Shown here piece after piece: positions 43,824 through 53,196 of a DNA stretch of 64,000 nt. The first letter of the stretch is position 1, and each line of letters starts with the position of its first letter. Source of the stretch: JAUWKC01 sp035527845 (GTDB lineage: Bacteria; Planctomycetota; Phycisphaerae; Sedimentisphaerales; Anaerobacaceae); assembly GCA_035527845.1 (NCBI GenBank), contig DATKZT010000048.1, positions 1 to 64,000 of the forward strand. The letters run 5' to 3'. Position numbers and translations under genes: made by a program. The notes under the pieces were generated by a model, which was given only the letters and a program-made list of their open reading frames with translations, was not told where the DNA came from and searched no databases.

Positions 43824-45535
43824 GAAAGCACAAGAAGGTTCAATCGCCCAAGACAGCGAAGACGAACGTCGAGCAAAAGCCCGCAGGCCGAAGACCCACA
43901 GTCACCTGGGCTTCTTTGGCGGCAATACTCCTGTTGTCTCTTCTCTTGCGCCTGGCCGGTATTTGGCGAACGGAACCCATGGATTGGCACTCAGATGAAT
44001 ATGCCCTTGCCAAGTCGGTAGTGGTTTTGGGTAATAACGGCAGCATCGGTTTGAAGCCGCTTTATAACTGGCCCTCGTGCAGTGTCATTCATGCCCTGGG
44101 GTATGGTCTTTATGCCTTGAAGAGGTGGCTCGGCCCGTACACCTACGAAAATGTATTGATGGCCCAAAGATTAATGAGCACCGCAGCATCGACGGCAGCG
44201 GTGTTTATGGTTTTCCTTTTTATAAAGAAATTATTCTCACTCAGAGCCGGATTGTTCGCGGCAATGTTCGTTGGGGTCGCAATGTTGCCCGTGGAACAAG
44301 GTCATTACGGGACAATCACAAGTATTGTTGTGTTGATTGTTGTGAGCGTTATGCTGTTGAGCTACGACCTGTTTGATGTTGCCCAAAATCAAACCGCCCA
44401 GCTTAAGGCCGGAAGGTGCTGCCTGGTTGGTCTGTTGTGTGGCTGGGGGATTGCAGGCAAGTGGACTATCCTGTTGTCGGCTATTCCCATTTCGGGGGCT
44501 TTCTTTCTGAGTCTCTGGGCATATCGGAAAACGGGCAGATTGAGCGAATTCATAAAGATCAACTCGAAAAGGGCCGCCATTATCATTGCGATGCTCGTAA
44601 TAGCCTTTCTCGCAGGTTGTCCGGATATCCAATTTGCCCCCGACAAAGTCATTGAAGGTTTCAATTATGAGATGCGACACCATAAAACGGGGCATTACGG
44701 CGGTTTCACAATCGATGACTTTACGTGGCACCACAGGATTCTGCGAACAGGCAGGATGTTAGAGGAATCCGGAAACATATACTTTCTAATCGCAGGAATT
44801 GCAGCAATAGTTTTTTGTCTGCTCAAGCCGACCAGGCCGAGGGTGTTTCTTCTGTGGACGATGTTGATATGGTTAATGGTTGTATACCGGAATTTCGTAA
44901 CAGGCAGGAGGCACCACATGATTCCGTTTTATGTAATGCTGATGCTTGTCGCAGCGGCTTTGGATGTCGGGACAAAAAGCCGAATTGTCCGGCTCCGATT
45001 TTTCGGCTGGGCAGCCTTCGTCTTTCTGACCATTGGCGGGATTTTGTATACATGCATTACCATCAGTCCATTGTGGAGGCCCGACCCGATGCTTGAATGC
45101 TCAAAATGGATTAAGGCCAATGTCCCGCGAGACAATGGTCTCAGCTGGATGTATCCCAGCCCACGACTCGACAAAAGCCTGGCAAACATATATCCGGTCA
45201 ATGCCCCGCCGGGCAAGGACCAGTATATTGTCGTCAAACACGGGGAAATGCGCACATTCACGCAGCACCCCCCTACCCGGCAAATAGTGCCCAGCGAATG
45301 GTTCCCCAAGCAGCCGCCTTCTATGGAAATCCTTGTTCTCTATGCACAAATGAACGCCGGCGGCGGACCCGACGTCACGCTCGTAAAGGACTTCTATCCC
45401 AAACCAAGCTTTCTCGGACTGGATTCGAGGCTCTTTTTCCAGACTCCAGGCCGACTGCGGATTATGGCCAGTCGCGGCATCAGCCTGTTCCGCCTCAACA
45501 GAACGACAGAACCGCAGGGAACCGATGCAAGGTAA
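43802..45535 (+). CDS. GT39/ArnT-like membrane glycosyltransferase
   Basis: 577 residues. A basic N-terminus, a first helix (LAAILLLSLLLRLAGI), then the acidic loop PMDWHSDEYALAKSV with Asp-Glu, and about ten further helices; the tail carries a soluble domain with VPRDNGLSWMYPSP. This is the GT39 family that uses polyprenyl-phosphate sugars; bacterial examples decorate lipid A (ArnT), glycans or proteins. Start overlaps the upstream oxidoreductase and its end overlaps the following GT4 by 11 bases, showing translational coupling. Confidence 0.82.
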   Translation: MFKGGKVRKHKKVQSPKTAKTNVEQKPAGRRPTVTWASLAAILLLSLLLRLAGIWRTEPMDWHSDEYALAKSVVVLGNNGSIGLKPLYNWPSCSVIHALGYGLYALKRWLGPYTYENVLMAQRLMSTAASTAAVFMVFLFIKKLFSLRAGLFAAMFVGVAMLPVEQGHYGTITSIVVLIVVSVMLLSYDLFDVAQNQTAQLKAGRCCLVGLLCGWGIAGKWTILLSAIPISGAFFLSLWAYRKTGRLSEFIKINSKRAAIIIAMLVIAFLAGCPDIQFAPDKVIEGFNYEMRHHKTGHYGGFTIDDFTWHHRILRTGRMLEESGNIYFLIAGIAAIVFCLLKPTRPRVFLLWTMLIWLMVVYRNFVTGRRHHMIPFYVMLMLVAAALDVGTKSRIVRLRFFGWAAFVFLTIGGILYTCITISPLWRPDPMLECSKWIKANVPRDNGLSWMYPSPRLDKSLANIYPVNAPPGKDQYIVVKHGEMRTFTQHPPTRQIVPSEWFPKQPPSMEILVLYAQMNAGGGPDVTLVKDFYPKPSFLGLDSRLFFQTPGRLRIMASRGISLFRLNRTTEPQGTDAR

Positions 45536-46685
45536 TTGCAGAATCCTTATGCTTAATTATGAGTTTCCGCCGATCGGCGGCGGTGCCGGACACGCTCACC
45601 TCTGTCTTCTCAAAGAGTACGCCGGCAACGACCAATTGACGATAGATGTACTGACGTCTGCACCTGAGCCGGGCTTCTACAAGGAGAATTTTTCTGAAAA
45701 TATCACCATTTACAAGGTGGGCTTACACAAAAAGAGTTTGCACTTTTGGCGCAAGGTGGAAGTGATTGAATGGCTGGTTAAAGCGGGCTTTCATTACCGA
45801 AAGCTTCTGAGGGAGAACCGTTACGACCTGGCGCATGCATTTTTCGGCTTTCCCACCGGCTGGTTGTGCTACCGAAGCGCAAACGGACTACCGTATATGA
45901 TTTCACTGCGGGGCTCGGACGTGCCCGGTTACAACATCCGTTTAGGTCTGGACTACAAGCTCCTGGCCGGTCTTTTCCGCAGAATCTGGGCCGGCGCCTC
46001 CGCAATAGTAGCCAACAGCAAGGGCCTGCGAGACCTTGCGCTGGATTTCATGCCCGCTCTGAAAATAAAAGTCATACCCAATGGTATCGACATTGAAAAA
46101 TTTAGGCCTCCAGAGGAGCAAATTCTTAAAGAGCCGATACAGCTTCTCACCGTGTGCAGGCTCATCAGCAGAAAGAGAATAGACCTGCTCATAAGGGCGG
46201 CCGCCCGGGCAAAGGAGCTCAACCTCGATATACAGCTCAATATCGTGGGCGAGGGCAATCTCATGGAACCGCTCCGGAGATTGGCAAATGAACTGGAACT
46301 AACTGACAATGTGGTTTTCATGGGAAGGGTCCCTCCCGAGCAAATGCCGAACGTTTACCGCGACAATGACCTCTTCGTCATGAGCAGTGCGCACGAAGGC
46401 ATGAGTAACGCCATGCTCGAAGCAATGGCGTCAGGCCTTCCGATTATTACGACACAGTGCGAAGGAGTGGAAGAACTGATAGGTGACAACGGCATTGTGG
46501 TACAAGAAGCTCACGCTGAAGCAATTGCCGAGGCCGTAATGCAATTAGCCGATGACCGGCAGGGCTACAAGAAAATGTCGGCCTCGGCCCGCTCTCGGGC
46601 CGAGCGATTCAGTTGGAAATCGGTGGCCGAGAGCTACTTGAGCATCTATGATGCGGTTCTGAACACAACCGGAAAAGGACCGTGA
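45525..46685 (+). CDS. Glycosyltransferase family 4 protein
   Basis: 386 residues. RILMLNYEFPPIGGGAGHAH is the GT4 acceptor start with its Gly-rich loop; YDLAHAFFGFPTGWLCYRSA, IPNGIDIEKFRPP, QLLTVCRLISRKRIDLLIRA and SAHEGMSNAMLEAMASGLP (E-x7-E) complete the family pattern. Transfers a sugar from a nucleotide donor in the cytoplasm. Last gene of the 39.2-46.7 kb cluster; its start lies inside the preceding gene. Confidence 0.93.
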   Translation: MQGNCRILMLNYEFPPIGGGAGHAHLCLLKEYAGNDQLTIDVLTSAPEPGFYKENFSENITIYKVGLHKKSLHFWRKVEVIEWLVKAGFHYRKLLRENRYDLAHAFFGFPTGWLCYRSANGLPYMISLRGSDVPGYNIRLGLDYKLLAGLFRRIWAGASAIVANSKGLRDLALDFMPALKIKVIPNGIDIEKFRPPEEQILKEPIQLLTVCRLISRKRIDLLIRAAARAKELNLDIQLNIVGEGNLMEPLRRLANELELTDNVVFMGRVPPEQMPNVYRDNDLFVMSSAHEGMSNAMLEAMASGLPIITTQCEGVEELIGDNGIVVQEAHAEAIAEAVMQLADDRQGYKKMSASARSRAERFSWKSVAESYLSIYDAVLNTTGKGP

Positions 46686-46789
46686 ACCGGCAGAAAAGTC
46701 GCCGATTCGACGCCGACCTTTGGCAAATACCACACGATTTCGACAGCGAAAAAAACCACGCCGGAAAATCAATAAAAACGAAGATCTTA

Positions 46790-46817
46790 TTGACTTTCCG
46801 GCAGGCTTGTGTATAAT
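46790..46817 (+). promoter_or_regulatory. Strong sigma70-type promoter for PD40/dockerin gene
   Basis: TTGACT (46790-46795), a 16-base spacer and perfect TATAAT (46812-46817). The leader of about 80 bases that follows contains GGTAC...GTACC (46826-46845), able to form a hairpin, then GTGGAGG close to the ATG at 46904. Confidence 0.75.
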
Positions 46818-46903
46818 CTATACCCGGTACATAGGGGGGCGTACCACTGGGCGTGAACTCGGACGGTAAGGCAACGGGGCTTTATTTAGTGGAGGAAAAG
46901 AAC

Positions 46904-48271
46904 ATGGAAACGAGGAAGAACACATTTTTTGCCGTATTGTGTGCGCTTTTGGCCCTGAGCGGTTCTGCTCTGGCACAATGGACCGAACCCGTGCCGGTAA
47001 CCGAGATTAACACCGAAGAGTTGAGGGAGTGGACGCCTTATCTGTCTTTCGACGGGCTGTGTCTTTACTTCGCCCAGGGACGGGGCACAAGCGGCCGGCA
47101 CTTGCGAATATACCAGGCCTGCCGTGAGGAGCCTTCCGGCCCTTTCACGTCGATCATGGAGGTGCTGAGGGCAGGTGATGATGTGTATCATCCCTGGGTC
47201 TCACCTGATGGTATGAGGTTGTATTATATCGTGGAAGAGGGTACAGACTATGTCCTCAGATTGAGCCAACGTGATTCCATGTATGAGCCCTGGCCTACCG
47301 GCGCCCAAATACCGGAAATAAACTCACTGGGCTGGATTGAAAGCGTCTCCCTCACAGCCGACGAGCTGATTCTCGTCTTCAGCGGAAGGAACATCGGGGG
47401 CGGGCAAGGCGGACGGGATATCTGGATGGCCAGCCGCCCCGATACAGGTTTGCCCTTTGATAACGTGGTAAACCTGAGCGAGCTGAACACTTCCGGCAAT
47501 GACGGCAGTGCTTCGGTTTCACCAGACGGATTGACGGTCTTTTTCGCGTCGGACCGTAACGGGCTGGGCCAGATATTTGTGGCGGCTCGTCCATCGTTGG
47601 ATGCGCCGTTTGGCCCGCCAGAGCTGCTGTCGGTTCTTGATAGTGCCGGCACGGCCAACGCTCAACCGGCCGTGAGCAGTGACGGGACAGCGCTCTACTT
47701 CACCAGGTTTTACGCAACAGAGCGCACGGATATCTGGGTGTCTTATTTGGAGCGGCTTTCAGTTGCGGTAAATATCAAGCCCGGGGCCTGTCCAAATCCG
47801 GTCAATCCGGCCAGCCGCGGGGTTCTGCCCGTAGCCATATTGGGCTCAGAGGATTTGGACGTGAACACGATTGATATCGCTACCATTCGACTGGCGGGCA
47901 TCGCTCCAATCCGCAGCAACTATGAAGATGTGGCAACGCCGGTCATCGACGGCAACGAGTGCGAATGTAACACCGAAGGCCCCGATGGTTACACTGACCT
48001 GACCCTCAAATTTGGGACCCAGGCCATCGTGGAAAAACTGATGAATATTCTCGGCGACCTCGTTGCAGGGGACGAGTTCGTGCTGACCCTTGCCGGCTCA
48101 CTGGCCGACGGGACGCCCATTGAAGGCGCCGATTGCATCGTAATTGTCGGGAAAGTGCCGAGGTCGCTGGCCGCAAAAATCGCGGATCTCAACGAAGACG
48201 GCGTGGTTGACCTGTTCGACTTCTGTATGGTGGCCAAGTACTGGCTGGAGCCCAGCGCCGCAGGCTACTGA
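46904..48271 (+). CDS. Secreted PD40 beta-propeller protein with VNIKPG domain and dockerin
   Basis: 455 residues from ATG 46904, chosen for the GGAGG eight bases ahead and the signal peptide right behind it (KNTFFAVLCALLALSGSALA). Residues ~25-290 carry PD40/TolB-like propeller repeats (YLSFDGLCLYFAQ, SPDGMRLYYI, SPDGLTVFFASDRN, SSDGTALYFTR, DIWMASRP). Residues ~300-430 are the VAVNIKPGACPNPVNP...GVLPVAILGSEDLD module, common in planctomycete and archaeal secreted proteins. The last ~25 residues are a single dockerin-like repeat, DLNEDGVVDLFDFCMVAKYW. An exported binding or surface protein; no catalytic motif. Standalone, with its own promoter. Confidence 0.87.
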   Translation: METRKNTFFAVLCALLALSGSALAQWTEPVPVTEINTEELREWTPYLSFDGLCLYFAQGRGTSGRHLRIYQACREEPSGPFTSIMEVLRAGDDVYHPWVSPDGMRLYYIVEEGTDYVLRLSQRDSMYEPWPTGAQIPEINSLGWIESVSLTADELILVFSGRNIGGGQGGRDIWMASRPDTGLPFDNVVNLSELNTSGNDGSASVSPDGLTVFFASDRNGLGQIFVAARPSLDAPFGPPELLSVLDSAGTANAQPAVSSDGTALYFTRFYATERTDIWVSYLERLSVAVNIKPGACPNPVNPASRGVLPVAILGSEDLDVNTIDIATIRLAGIAPIRSNYEDVATPVIDGNECECNTEGPDGYTDLTLKFGTQAIVEKLMNILGDLVAGDEFVLTLAGSLADGTPIEGADCIVIVGKVPRSLAAKIADLNEDGVVDLFDFCMVAKYWLEPSAAGY

Positions 48272-48322
48272 CCGACTCATATTTATATAGACGGCGTTTG
48301 TGTCTAACTTGCGTTATCACTA

Positions 48323-48358
48323 AAGGCGTGGTTTTCTATGCTTGCAAAGCCACGCCTT
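48323..48358 (+). terminator. Possible terminator hairpin
   Basis: Perfect 9-base arms AAGGCGTGG (48323-48331) and CCACGCCTT (48350-48358) with an 18-base loop, 52 bases after the PD40/dockerin stop. The 3' flank is AATTCTATACTATT, not a clean U-run, so termination is plausible but not certain. Confidence 0.5.
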
Positions 48359-48508
48359 AATTCTATACTATTGGTCTTGCCGACTTTTCAGAGACCGTCA
48401 TCAGGAAGTTCGCAAGCGAGTGCCCGTCGCCGTAGGGAACAAGCTGAGAAGTCGCCGTTGGAATACGCACCCGTGGAGCGCAGCTAAGAAGCGATTGAGA
48501 GAAACAGA

Positions 48509-49645
48509 ATGAATCGGGATGTCAGGCCAATCGGGGTGTGCTTCATTGCCCCAAAAGCATACCCTCTCTTTAATCGGGATGTTGAGGAGTTTTTTGGAGG
48601 AGCAGAGGTCGATCTTTACTTGCTGGCAAATGAACTGGCAAAAGATGGAAACTTCAAGGTCAGCTTCATTACCGCCGACTACGGCCAGGAGGAGACTGCT
48701 GTCATTGGGGGCGTTACCGTAATCAAGAGCCTTGATTTCAAGAAGAATCCTCTGTCCGGCGCGATTCGCATCTGGCAGGCTATGCGAAAGGCGGACGCCG
48801 ATGTATACATGCTGAAGACCGCCTCGCCGGGAGTGCCTCTGGTGGCTGCTTTCTGCCTGCTTCACAAAAAGGTCTTCGCCTACAAGACGGCCAGCGGTAA
48901 GGAGTGTAACGGAAGGTACCTCAAGGAGCACTTTCTTCTTGGCAGAACCTTTGTGTGGTCCCTGCGAAAAGCCGGCGTTGTTTTTGCACAGAAAGTGGCA
49001 GACAAAGAGAACCTCGAACGAACGACAGGCATTTCGGCAGTTGTGCTGCCCAATGGGCATCTGCTTCCCGCTTTGTCTGAGCACGAGCGGAACATCATAC
49101 TCTGGGTAGGTCGCAGCGACCCTGTAAAAAGGCCCGGACTGTTTGTGGAGCTTGCCAAAAAAGTACCTGACGAACACTTCGTCATGATCTGCCAGCGAGC
49201 GACGGGCGATAAGAATTATGAGGCGCTCGTCACAAGGTCCAACGAGGTAAAGAATCTGGAGTTTATTGAGCGCGTGTCTTTTCACAACATCAAGACCTAT
49301 TTCCAGCGGGCAAAGGTACTTGTCAACACGAGCAGCTCGGAAGGATTTCCGAACACGTTCATCCAGGCGGGAAAGTGGGCTACGACGATTCTGACGCTCA
49401 AAGTGAATCCTGATGGATTTCTGGATGAATACGCCTGCGGGATTTGCTGCAACGATGACTTCCATCGCCTCGCTGATTCGCTCCGAGCAATGCTTGCCGG
49501 CAACAAATACTCCGAGTACGGCAAAAATGCCAGAACCTACGTGGAACAGAACCACGATATCACGAAAATCGTCGAAAAATACAAAAAACTGTTTGGACAG
49601 CTTGTTGGAAATGGAACGATTTGCTTTCGGAAAGAACTGGAGTAA
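48509..49645 (+). CDS. Glycosyltransferase family 4-like protein with E-x7-Q motif
   Basis: 378 residues. GVCFIAPKAYPLF at the N-terminus, then GGAEVDLYLLANELAKDG (acceptor domain), ILWVGRSDPVKRPGLFVELA opening the donor domain and FLDEYACGICCNDD near the end. The usual E-x7-E motif reads SSEGFPNTFIQAGKW, with Gln in the second position; this may still bind the nucleotide sugar. Starts a three-gene plus-strand operon with a methyltransferase and asparagine synthase. A long opposite-strand frame across it is a shadow. Confidence 0.85.
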   Translation: MNRDVRPIGVCFIAPKAYPLFNRDVEEFFGGAEVDLYLLANELAKDGNFKVSFITADYGQEETAVIGGVTVIKSLDFKKNPLSGAIRIWQAMRKADADVYMLKTASPGVPLVAAFCLLHKKVFAYKTASGKECNGRYLKEHFLLGRTFVWSLRKAGVVFAQKVADKENLERTTGISAVVLPNGHLLPALSEHERNIILWVGRSDPVKRPGLFVELAKKVPDEHFVMICQRATGDKNYEALVTRSNEVKNLEFIERVSFHNIKTYFQRAKVLVNTSSSEGFPNTFIQAGKWATTILTLKVNPDGFLDEYACGICCNDDFHRLADSLRAMLAGNKYSEYGKNARTYVEQNHDITKIVEKYKKLFGQLVGNGTICFRKELE

Positions 49646-50387
49646 GTTCTCTGAACGCCTGCGAAATGAAGATTACCTCAAGGCAAGAGAGTCTCTGGAG
49701 AAACTAATTCCGGACCTTGAGGGCAAGACCTTCCTGGATGTCGGCAGCGGCAGCGGATTATTCTCCATCGCAGCAAGTGCTTTGGGCGCGAAGAAGGTGC
49801 GCGGATTCGACGTTGACCCGGAAGCCGTGACAACCGCACAGAGCCTTGTCGAAAAGGTTTGCACCTGGGACCCACGTGTGAACAAAGACGTCATTAGTTT
49901 TGAGGTCAAGTCAATACTAAACGAAAACATCGGCTCACCACGCTACGACGTAGTTTATAGTTGGGGCGTGCTGCACCACACGGGTGACATGTACCGGTCA
50001 TTTGCTGCGATCATGAATTTGGTGGCAGAAAAAGGGTCCTTGGTAATCGCAATCTACAACAAGCACTTCACTTCACCTGTATGGAAGGGGATAAAATACA
50101 CCTATGTCAAGAGTCCTGGCTTTGTTAGAAAAATGCTCGTTTGGGCCGTGATGGTGGCGAAGTATATAGCAGCCCTTGTTATCTCGCGACAAAATCCGTT
50201 GAAGAAAAAACGCGGCATGCATTACTACACTGATGTCGTGGACTGGGTCGGTGGATATCCATACGAGTATGCCTCTGTAGACGAGGTTGTCGATTTCTTC
50301 CGGACACACGGATTCATACTCAAGAAACTAATAAGGACCAAAGGATTCACCGGATGTAACGAGTTTGTTTTTGAGAAAGAAGCGTAG
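49611..50387 (+). CDS. SAM-dependent methyltransferase (class I)
   Basis: About 258 residues from ATG 49611, which overlaps the GT4 end by 35 bases; the longer open frame from 49413 lies entirely within the GT4 gene and is not needed. Motif I TFLDVGSGSGLFSIAASALG, then KVRGFDVDPEAVTTAQSL (acidic residue that binds the ribose) and YDVVYSWGVLHHTGDMYRSF (motif IV-V) define a class I Rossmann methyltransferase. The C-terminus has a hydrophobic stretch that may associate with the membrane. Its acceptor is probably a sugar or lipid-linked intermediate, from context. Its stop is followed directly by the asnB ATG. Confidence 0.88.
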   Translation: MERFAFGKNWSKFSERLRNEDYLKARESLEKLIPDLEGKTFLDVGSGSGLFSIAASALGAKKVRGFDVDPEAVTTAQSLVEKVCTWDPRVNKDVISFEVKSILNENIGSPRYDVVYSWGVLHHTGDMYRSFAAIMNLVAEKGSLVIAIYNKHFTSPVWKGIKYTYVKSPGFVRKMLVWAVMVAKYIAALVISRQNPLKKKRGMHYYTDVVDWVGGYPYEYASVDEVVDFFRTHGFILKKLIRTKGFTGCNEFVFEKEA

Positions 50388-52211
50388 ATGTGCGGCATAC
50401 TCGGCTTCAATTGGGAAGACGAAAAAGCAATAAAGTCGTTGGCCTCTTTACTCACACATCGAGGTCCTGAGCAGGAAGGATTTCACATCGGCGATGGCGT
50501 CTCTATCGGGCACAAACGACTGCGCATTCTCGACTTGTCCGAAAAAGCCAGGCAGCCGTTGTACAACGAAGACCGGACAATTTGCGTATCTTACAACGGA
50601 GAAATCTATAATTTTGAAAGCCTCCGTGTTATACTTGAGCAAAGGGGCCACAAATTCGTTTCCAAGACCGACTCGGAGGTCCTGGTCCACGGTTATGAAG
50701 AGTGGGGAACCAAATTACTCGAAAAAATAAATGGGCAGTTCGCTTTCTGCATCTTCGATCAGAAAGAGAATATTCTCTTTCTTGCCCGGGACCGGCTGGG
50801 CATAAAGCCGCTTTATTATTACTGTCGGGATAATAAGTTCATCTTCGGCTCGGAACTGAAAGTATTCCTAAAAAGTGACATTCCCAGGCAGATAGACAAT
50901 ACCGCCCTCAATTATTACCTGCTTTTTGGCAACACGCCCTCCGGACAATCCATAATCGAAAATATAGAAAAAATGTTGCCCGGCTCATATCTTGTCTATG
51001 ACCTCGCCTCCCGAAGAATCAGGGAGTATAAGCGATTCTGGACTTTTAGCTTTTCCGAAGATTCGCACATCTGCGAAAAGGAGGCTGTGGAGGAGGTCAA
51101 AAAGAGACTTGATGAATGCGTCAGGATAAGGCTCATTTCTGATGTTCCATTAGGGGCTTTTCTCTCCGGCGGCGTGGACAGCTCCATAATCGTCTGCCTG
51201 ATGAGAAAATATGTCAAAGACTTGAACACCTTCTCCATAAAGTTTGACCGGCCTGGGTACAATGAGTCAGTCTATGCCAAAATCGTCTCGGATATGTTTC
51301 AAACTACCCATCACGAGATTGAGTTCGATGCCCAGACAGTAAGAGAGTTAATCTCCGAACTGCCCTATTACTATGATGAGCCTTTTGCCGACCCCTCGAT
51401 GATACCTACGTGCCTGGTCTCACAAGTCGCAAAACAGCATGTAACGGTCTCTCTCTCCGGCACCGGCGGCGACGAATTGTTCGGGGGCTATCCCCGTTAC
51501 AAAGAATTTGTTCTCCTAAGGAAGCTGAACCAACTACCCTGGCTGACTAAACAACCATTGAATTACTCAATAGAACTGGTGAATCTATTGCTTAGAAATG
51601 ACAAACTCAACAAGTTACAGACATTCATGGGGCAGCGCGAAGACAGCCACACTGTTTATCTGAAATTGTTCAGCTATATGTTCCGCTACAAAGACGAGGG
51701 ATCCGGAAAACTGGCTGAATTCGACTATCTTAGAAAACACTTCGGATATAAGAGCGATGTTACCAACGCCCTCAATTTCGACATAAACGAATATCTGCCC
51801 GACTGCCTGCTCACCAAAGAAGACCGGGCCTCCATGGCTGTTAGCCTCGAGGCTCGAGTGCCTTTCTTGGACCACACGCTGGTCGAATTTGCAGCGGCAA
51901 TTCCGCCGAGGCTCAAGATATGTCGCGGCGTGAAGAAATACATCCTGAAAAAAGCCTTTTCTGATGTCCTGCCGAGAAAGATATTGTATCGCAGAAAAAA
52001 GGGCTTTGCAGTCCCGTTGGTACATTATTTCAGGAATGAGTTGAAGGACTTTGCTTATTCCCGTATTTTTGATTCCGAGCAGCTTGATTATTACGACAGG
52101 AGTTTGGTGAAGAGTTTATGGCTGAAACATCAAGCAGGGCGTGCCGACTATTCTCGCCTCTTCTGGAGCATCATCATGTTTAACCTGTGGTACGAGAGAT
52201 GGATGGCCTGA
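50388..52211 (+). CDS. asnB: Asparagine synthase (glutamine-hydrolysing)
   Basis: 607 residues. Met-Cys-Gly at the start supplies the class II glutaminase nucleophile Cys2, with LLTHRGPEQEGF and SYNGEIYNFESL of the glutaminase domain (1-~200); FLSGGVDSSIIVCLMRKYVK is the synthase PP-loop, and SLSGTGGDELFGGYPRYKEF is the second conserved block. All key residues are intact, unlike the AsnB-like protein at 14061. It could make asparagine, but sitting in a GT4-methyltransferase operon it may amidate a uronic acid or amino-sugar unit of the polysaccharide. ATG abuts the upstream stop. Confidence 0.92.
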   Translation: MCGILGFNWEDEKAIKSLASLLTHRGPEQEGFHIGDGVSIGHKRLRILDLSEKARQPLYNEDRTICVSYNGEIYNFESLRVILEQRGHKFVSKTDSEVLVHGYEEWGTKLLEKINGQFAFCIFDQKENILFLARDRLGIKPLYYYCRDNKFIFGSELKVFLKSDIPRQIDNTALNYYLLFGNTPSGQSIIENIEKMLPGSYLVYDLASRRIREYKRFWTFSFSEDSHICEKEAVEEVKKRLDECVRIRLISDVPLGAFLSGGVDSSIIVCLMRKYVKDLNTFSIKFDRPGYNESVYAKIVSDMFQTTHHEIEFDAQTVRELISELPYYYDEPFADPSMIPTCLVSQVAKQHVTVSLSGTGGDELFGGYPRYKEFVLLRKLNQLPWLTKQPLNYSIELVNLLLRNDKLNKLQTFMGQREDSHTVYLKLFSYMFRYKDEGSGKLAEFDYLRKHFGYKSDVTNALNFDINEYLPDCLLTKEDRASMAVSLEARVPFLDHTLVEFAAAIPPRLKICRGVKKYILKKAFSDVLPRKILYRRKKGFAVPLVHYFRNELKDFAYSRIFDSEQLDYYDRSLVKSLWLKHQAGRADYSRLFWSIIMFNLWYERWMA

Positions 52212-53196
52212 ACAGGAATGGAGCAGATGCGTTGGCCGGCCCGCTGCCGAGGATATCGTTGCGCATTATTGTCAGCCGCCAGTCCTCCAGCTCGAAGACG
52301 ATATGGGGGTATTTCCTGCGGGCCAAATCGAGCACCTCCTGAATTCGGGACAGCTCTACAAGCTTCTGGAAATCGCAGCTTTGAATGGGCGCATCGCCCA
52401 CAACAATCCTGCCACGCTCCCCAAGGGCCTTGGCCGCGAAATCAATGACATATTTTACCAGAGACGGATGAGTAATAAGGCACTCAAGGCTCCCTCGCGG
52501 ATTGTAATGCTTGACCCAGTTCGGCTTTATTACAACAACGCCCTTCGGTTCGACAAGATCGCCGAAGGGATTTCCCGGATTCCGGCCCCACGCTTCAAAA
52601 AGGCTGCGTAGTGAGCGATAAACAGGGTTACTGCCGTCGTCGTATGGAAACGTCGGATATTCTGCTTGCGTCTTGATAACGAACACACTATTTTCCACAG
52701 AGGTCTTCCTTAATATCTCGACAGCATCGTGCTGACCGTTCTTTTGCAGTTGCTGAGGACTTACCCAGGGCCAAGCATAGGAATCATACGCGGTCGCGCA
52801 AGCAAACAACACCGCCAGAGCCAAAGTTATATATTCCTGCGCGATTGTAGCTGATCCGCGTCTGAGTGCAAGCCACAACTGCAGGTCCTTGATCCTCAGA
52901 GCTACGTCCATTGTAACTGATCCGCGTCTGAGTGCAAGCCACAACGGGCTGGCCGGCAACCGGCTTTTGCCGAAAATTGTAACTGATCCGCGTGTGGGTG
53001 CGAGGATAGCAGAAAAGGAGGGGTCAGGGGCCGGTTGTCGGAGAGCAAGGGGGAACAGGACCGCATAGAGCGGGTAGCGGACAGTGTATGGGGGGAGTGA
53101 ATGTCCAATATCGAACAAGCAATGTCGAATTTGGAAGTATGGATTCCGTATCCAGTGCGGAATGACAAGGACGTCGCCGTATCGGCGGCCTTGCAA
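52180..53196 (-). pseudogene. Truncated DUF362 protein remnant with repeat-derived N-terminus
   Basis: An open frame of 338 codons on the minus strand. Only codons ~118-320 look like protein: a probable signal peptide (QEYITLALAVLFACATAYDS), then VVIKPNWVKHYNPRG, THPSLVKYVIDFAAKALGE and GRIVVGDAPIQSCDF, as in DUF362 proteins that accompany polysaccharide clusters. The C-terminal half of the DUF362 domain is missing: homology stops near 52245 and the frame runs into the 3' end of asnB. The first ~115 codons are translated from the repeats at 52844-53007 and other intergenic repeat DNA, so the original start has been overwritten. A rearrangement next to asnB is the simplest explanation. Confidence 0.7.
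52844..53007. repeat. Three 35-bp direct repeats at 66-bp period
   Basis: Copies at 52844-52878 and 52910-52944 differ at one base. A third begins at 52976, matches for the first 18 bases (ATTGTAACTGATCCGCGT) and then diverges. The two unique spacers are each 31 bases. Geometry resembles a very short CRISPR array with a degenerate last repeat, but no cas gene is in the window, and the repeat lies inside a pseudogene frame. A dispersed intergenic repeat family is more likely. Confidence 0.7.

Noticed and set aside
48401..49555. 384-residue minus-strand ORF
   Set aside because: It is the antisense shadow of the GT4 gene at 48509-49645, which has clear motifs.
52844..53007. Genuine CRISPR array
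   Set aside because: Only two good repeats plus a half repeat, no cas genes, no leader, and the repeats lie in a pseudogene frame next to other repeat DNA. Kept as a repeat and a finding for checking.
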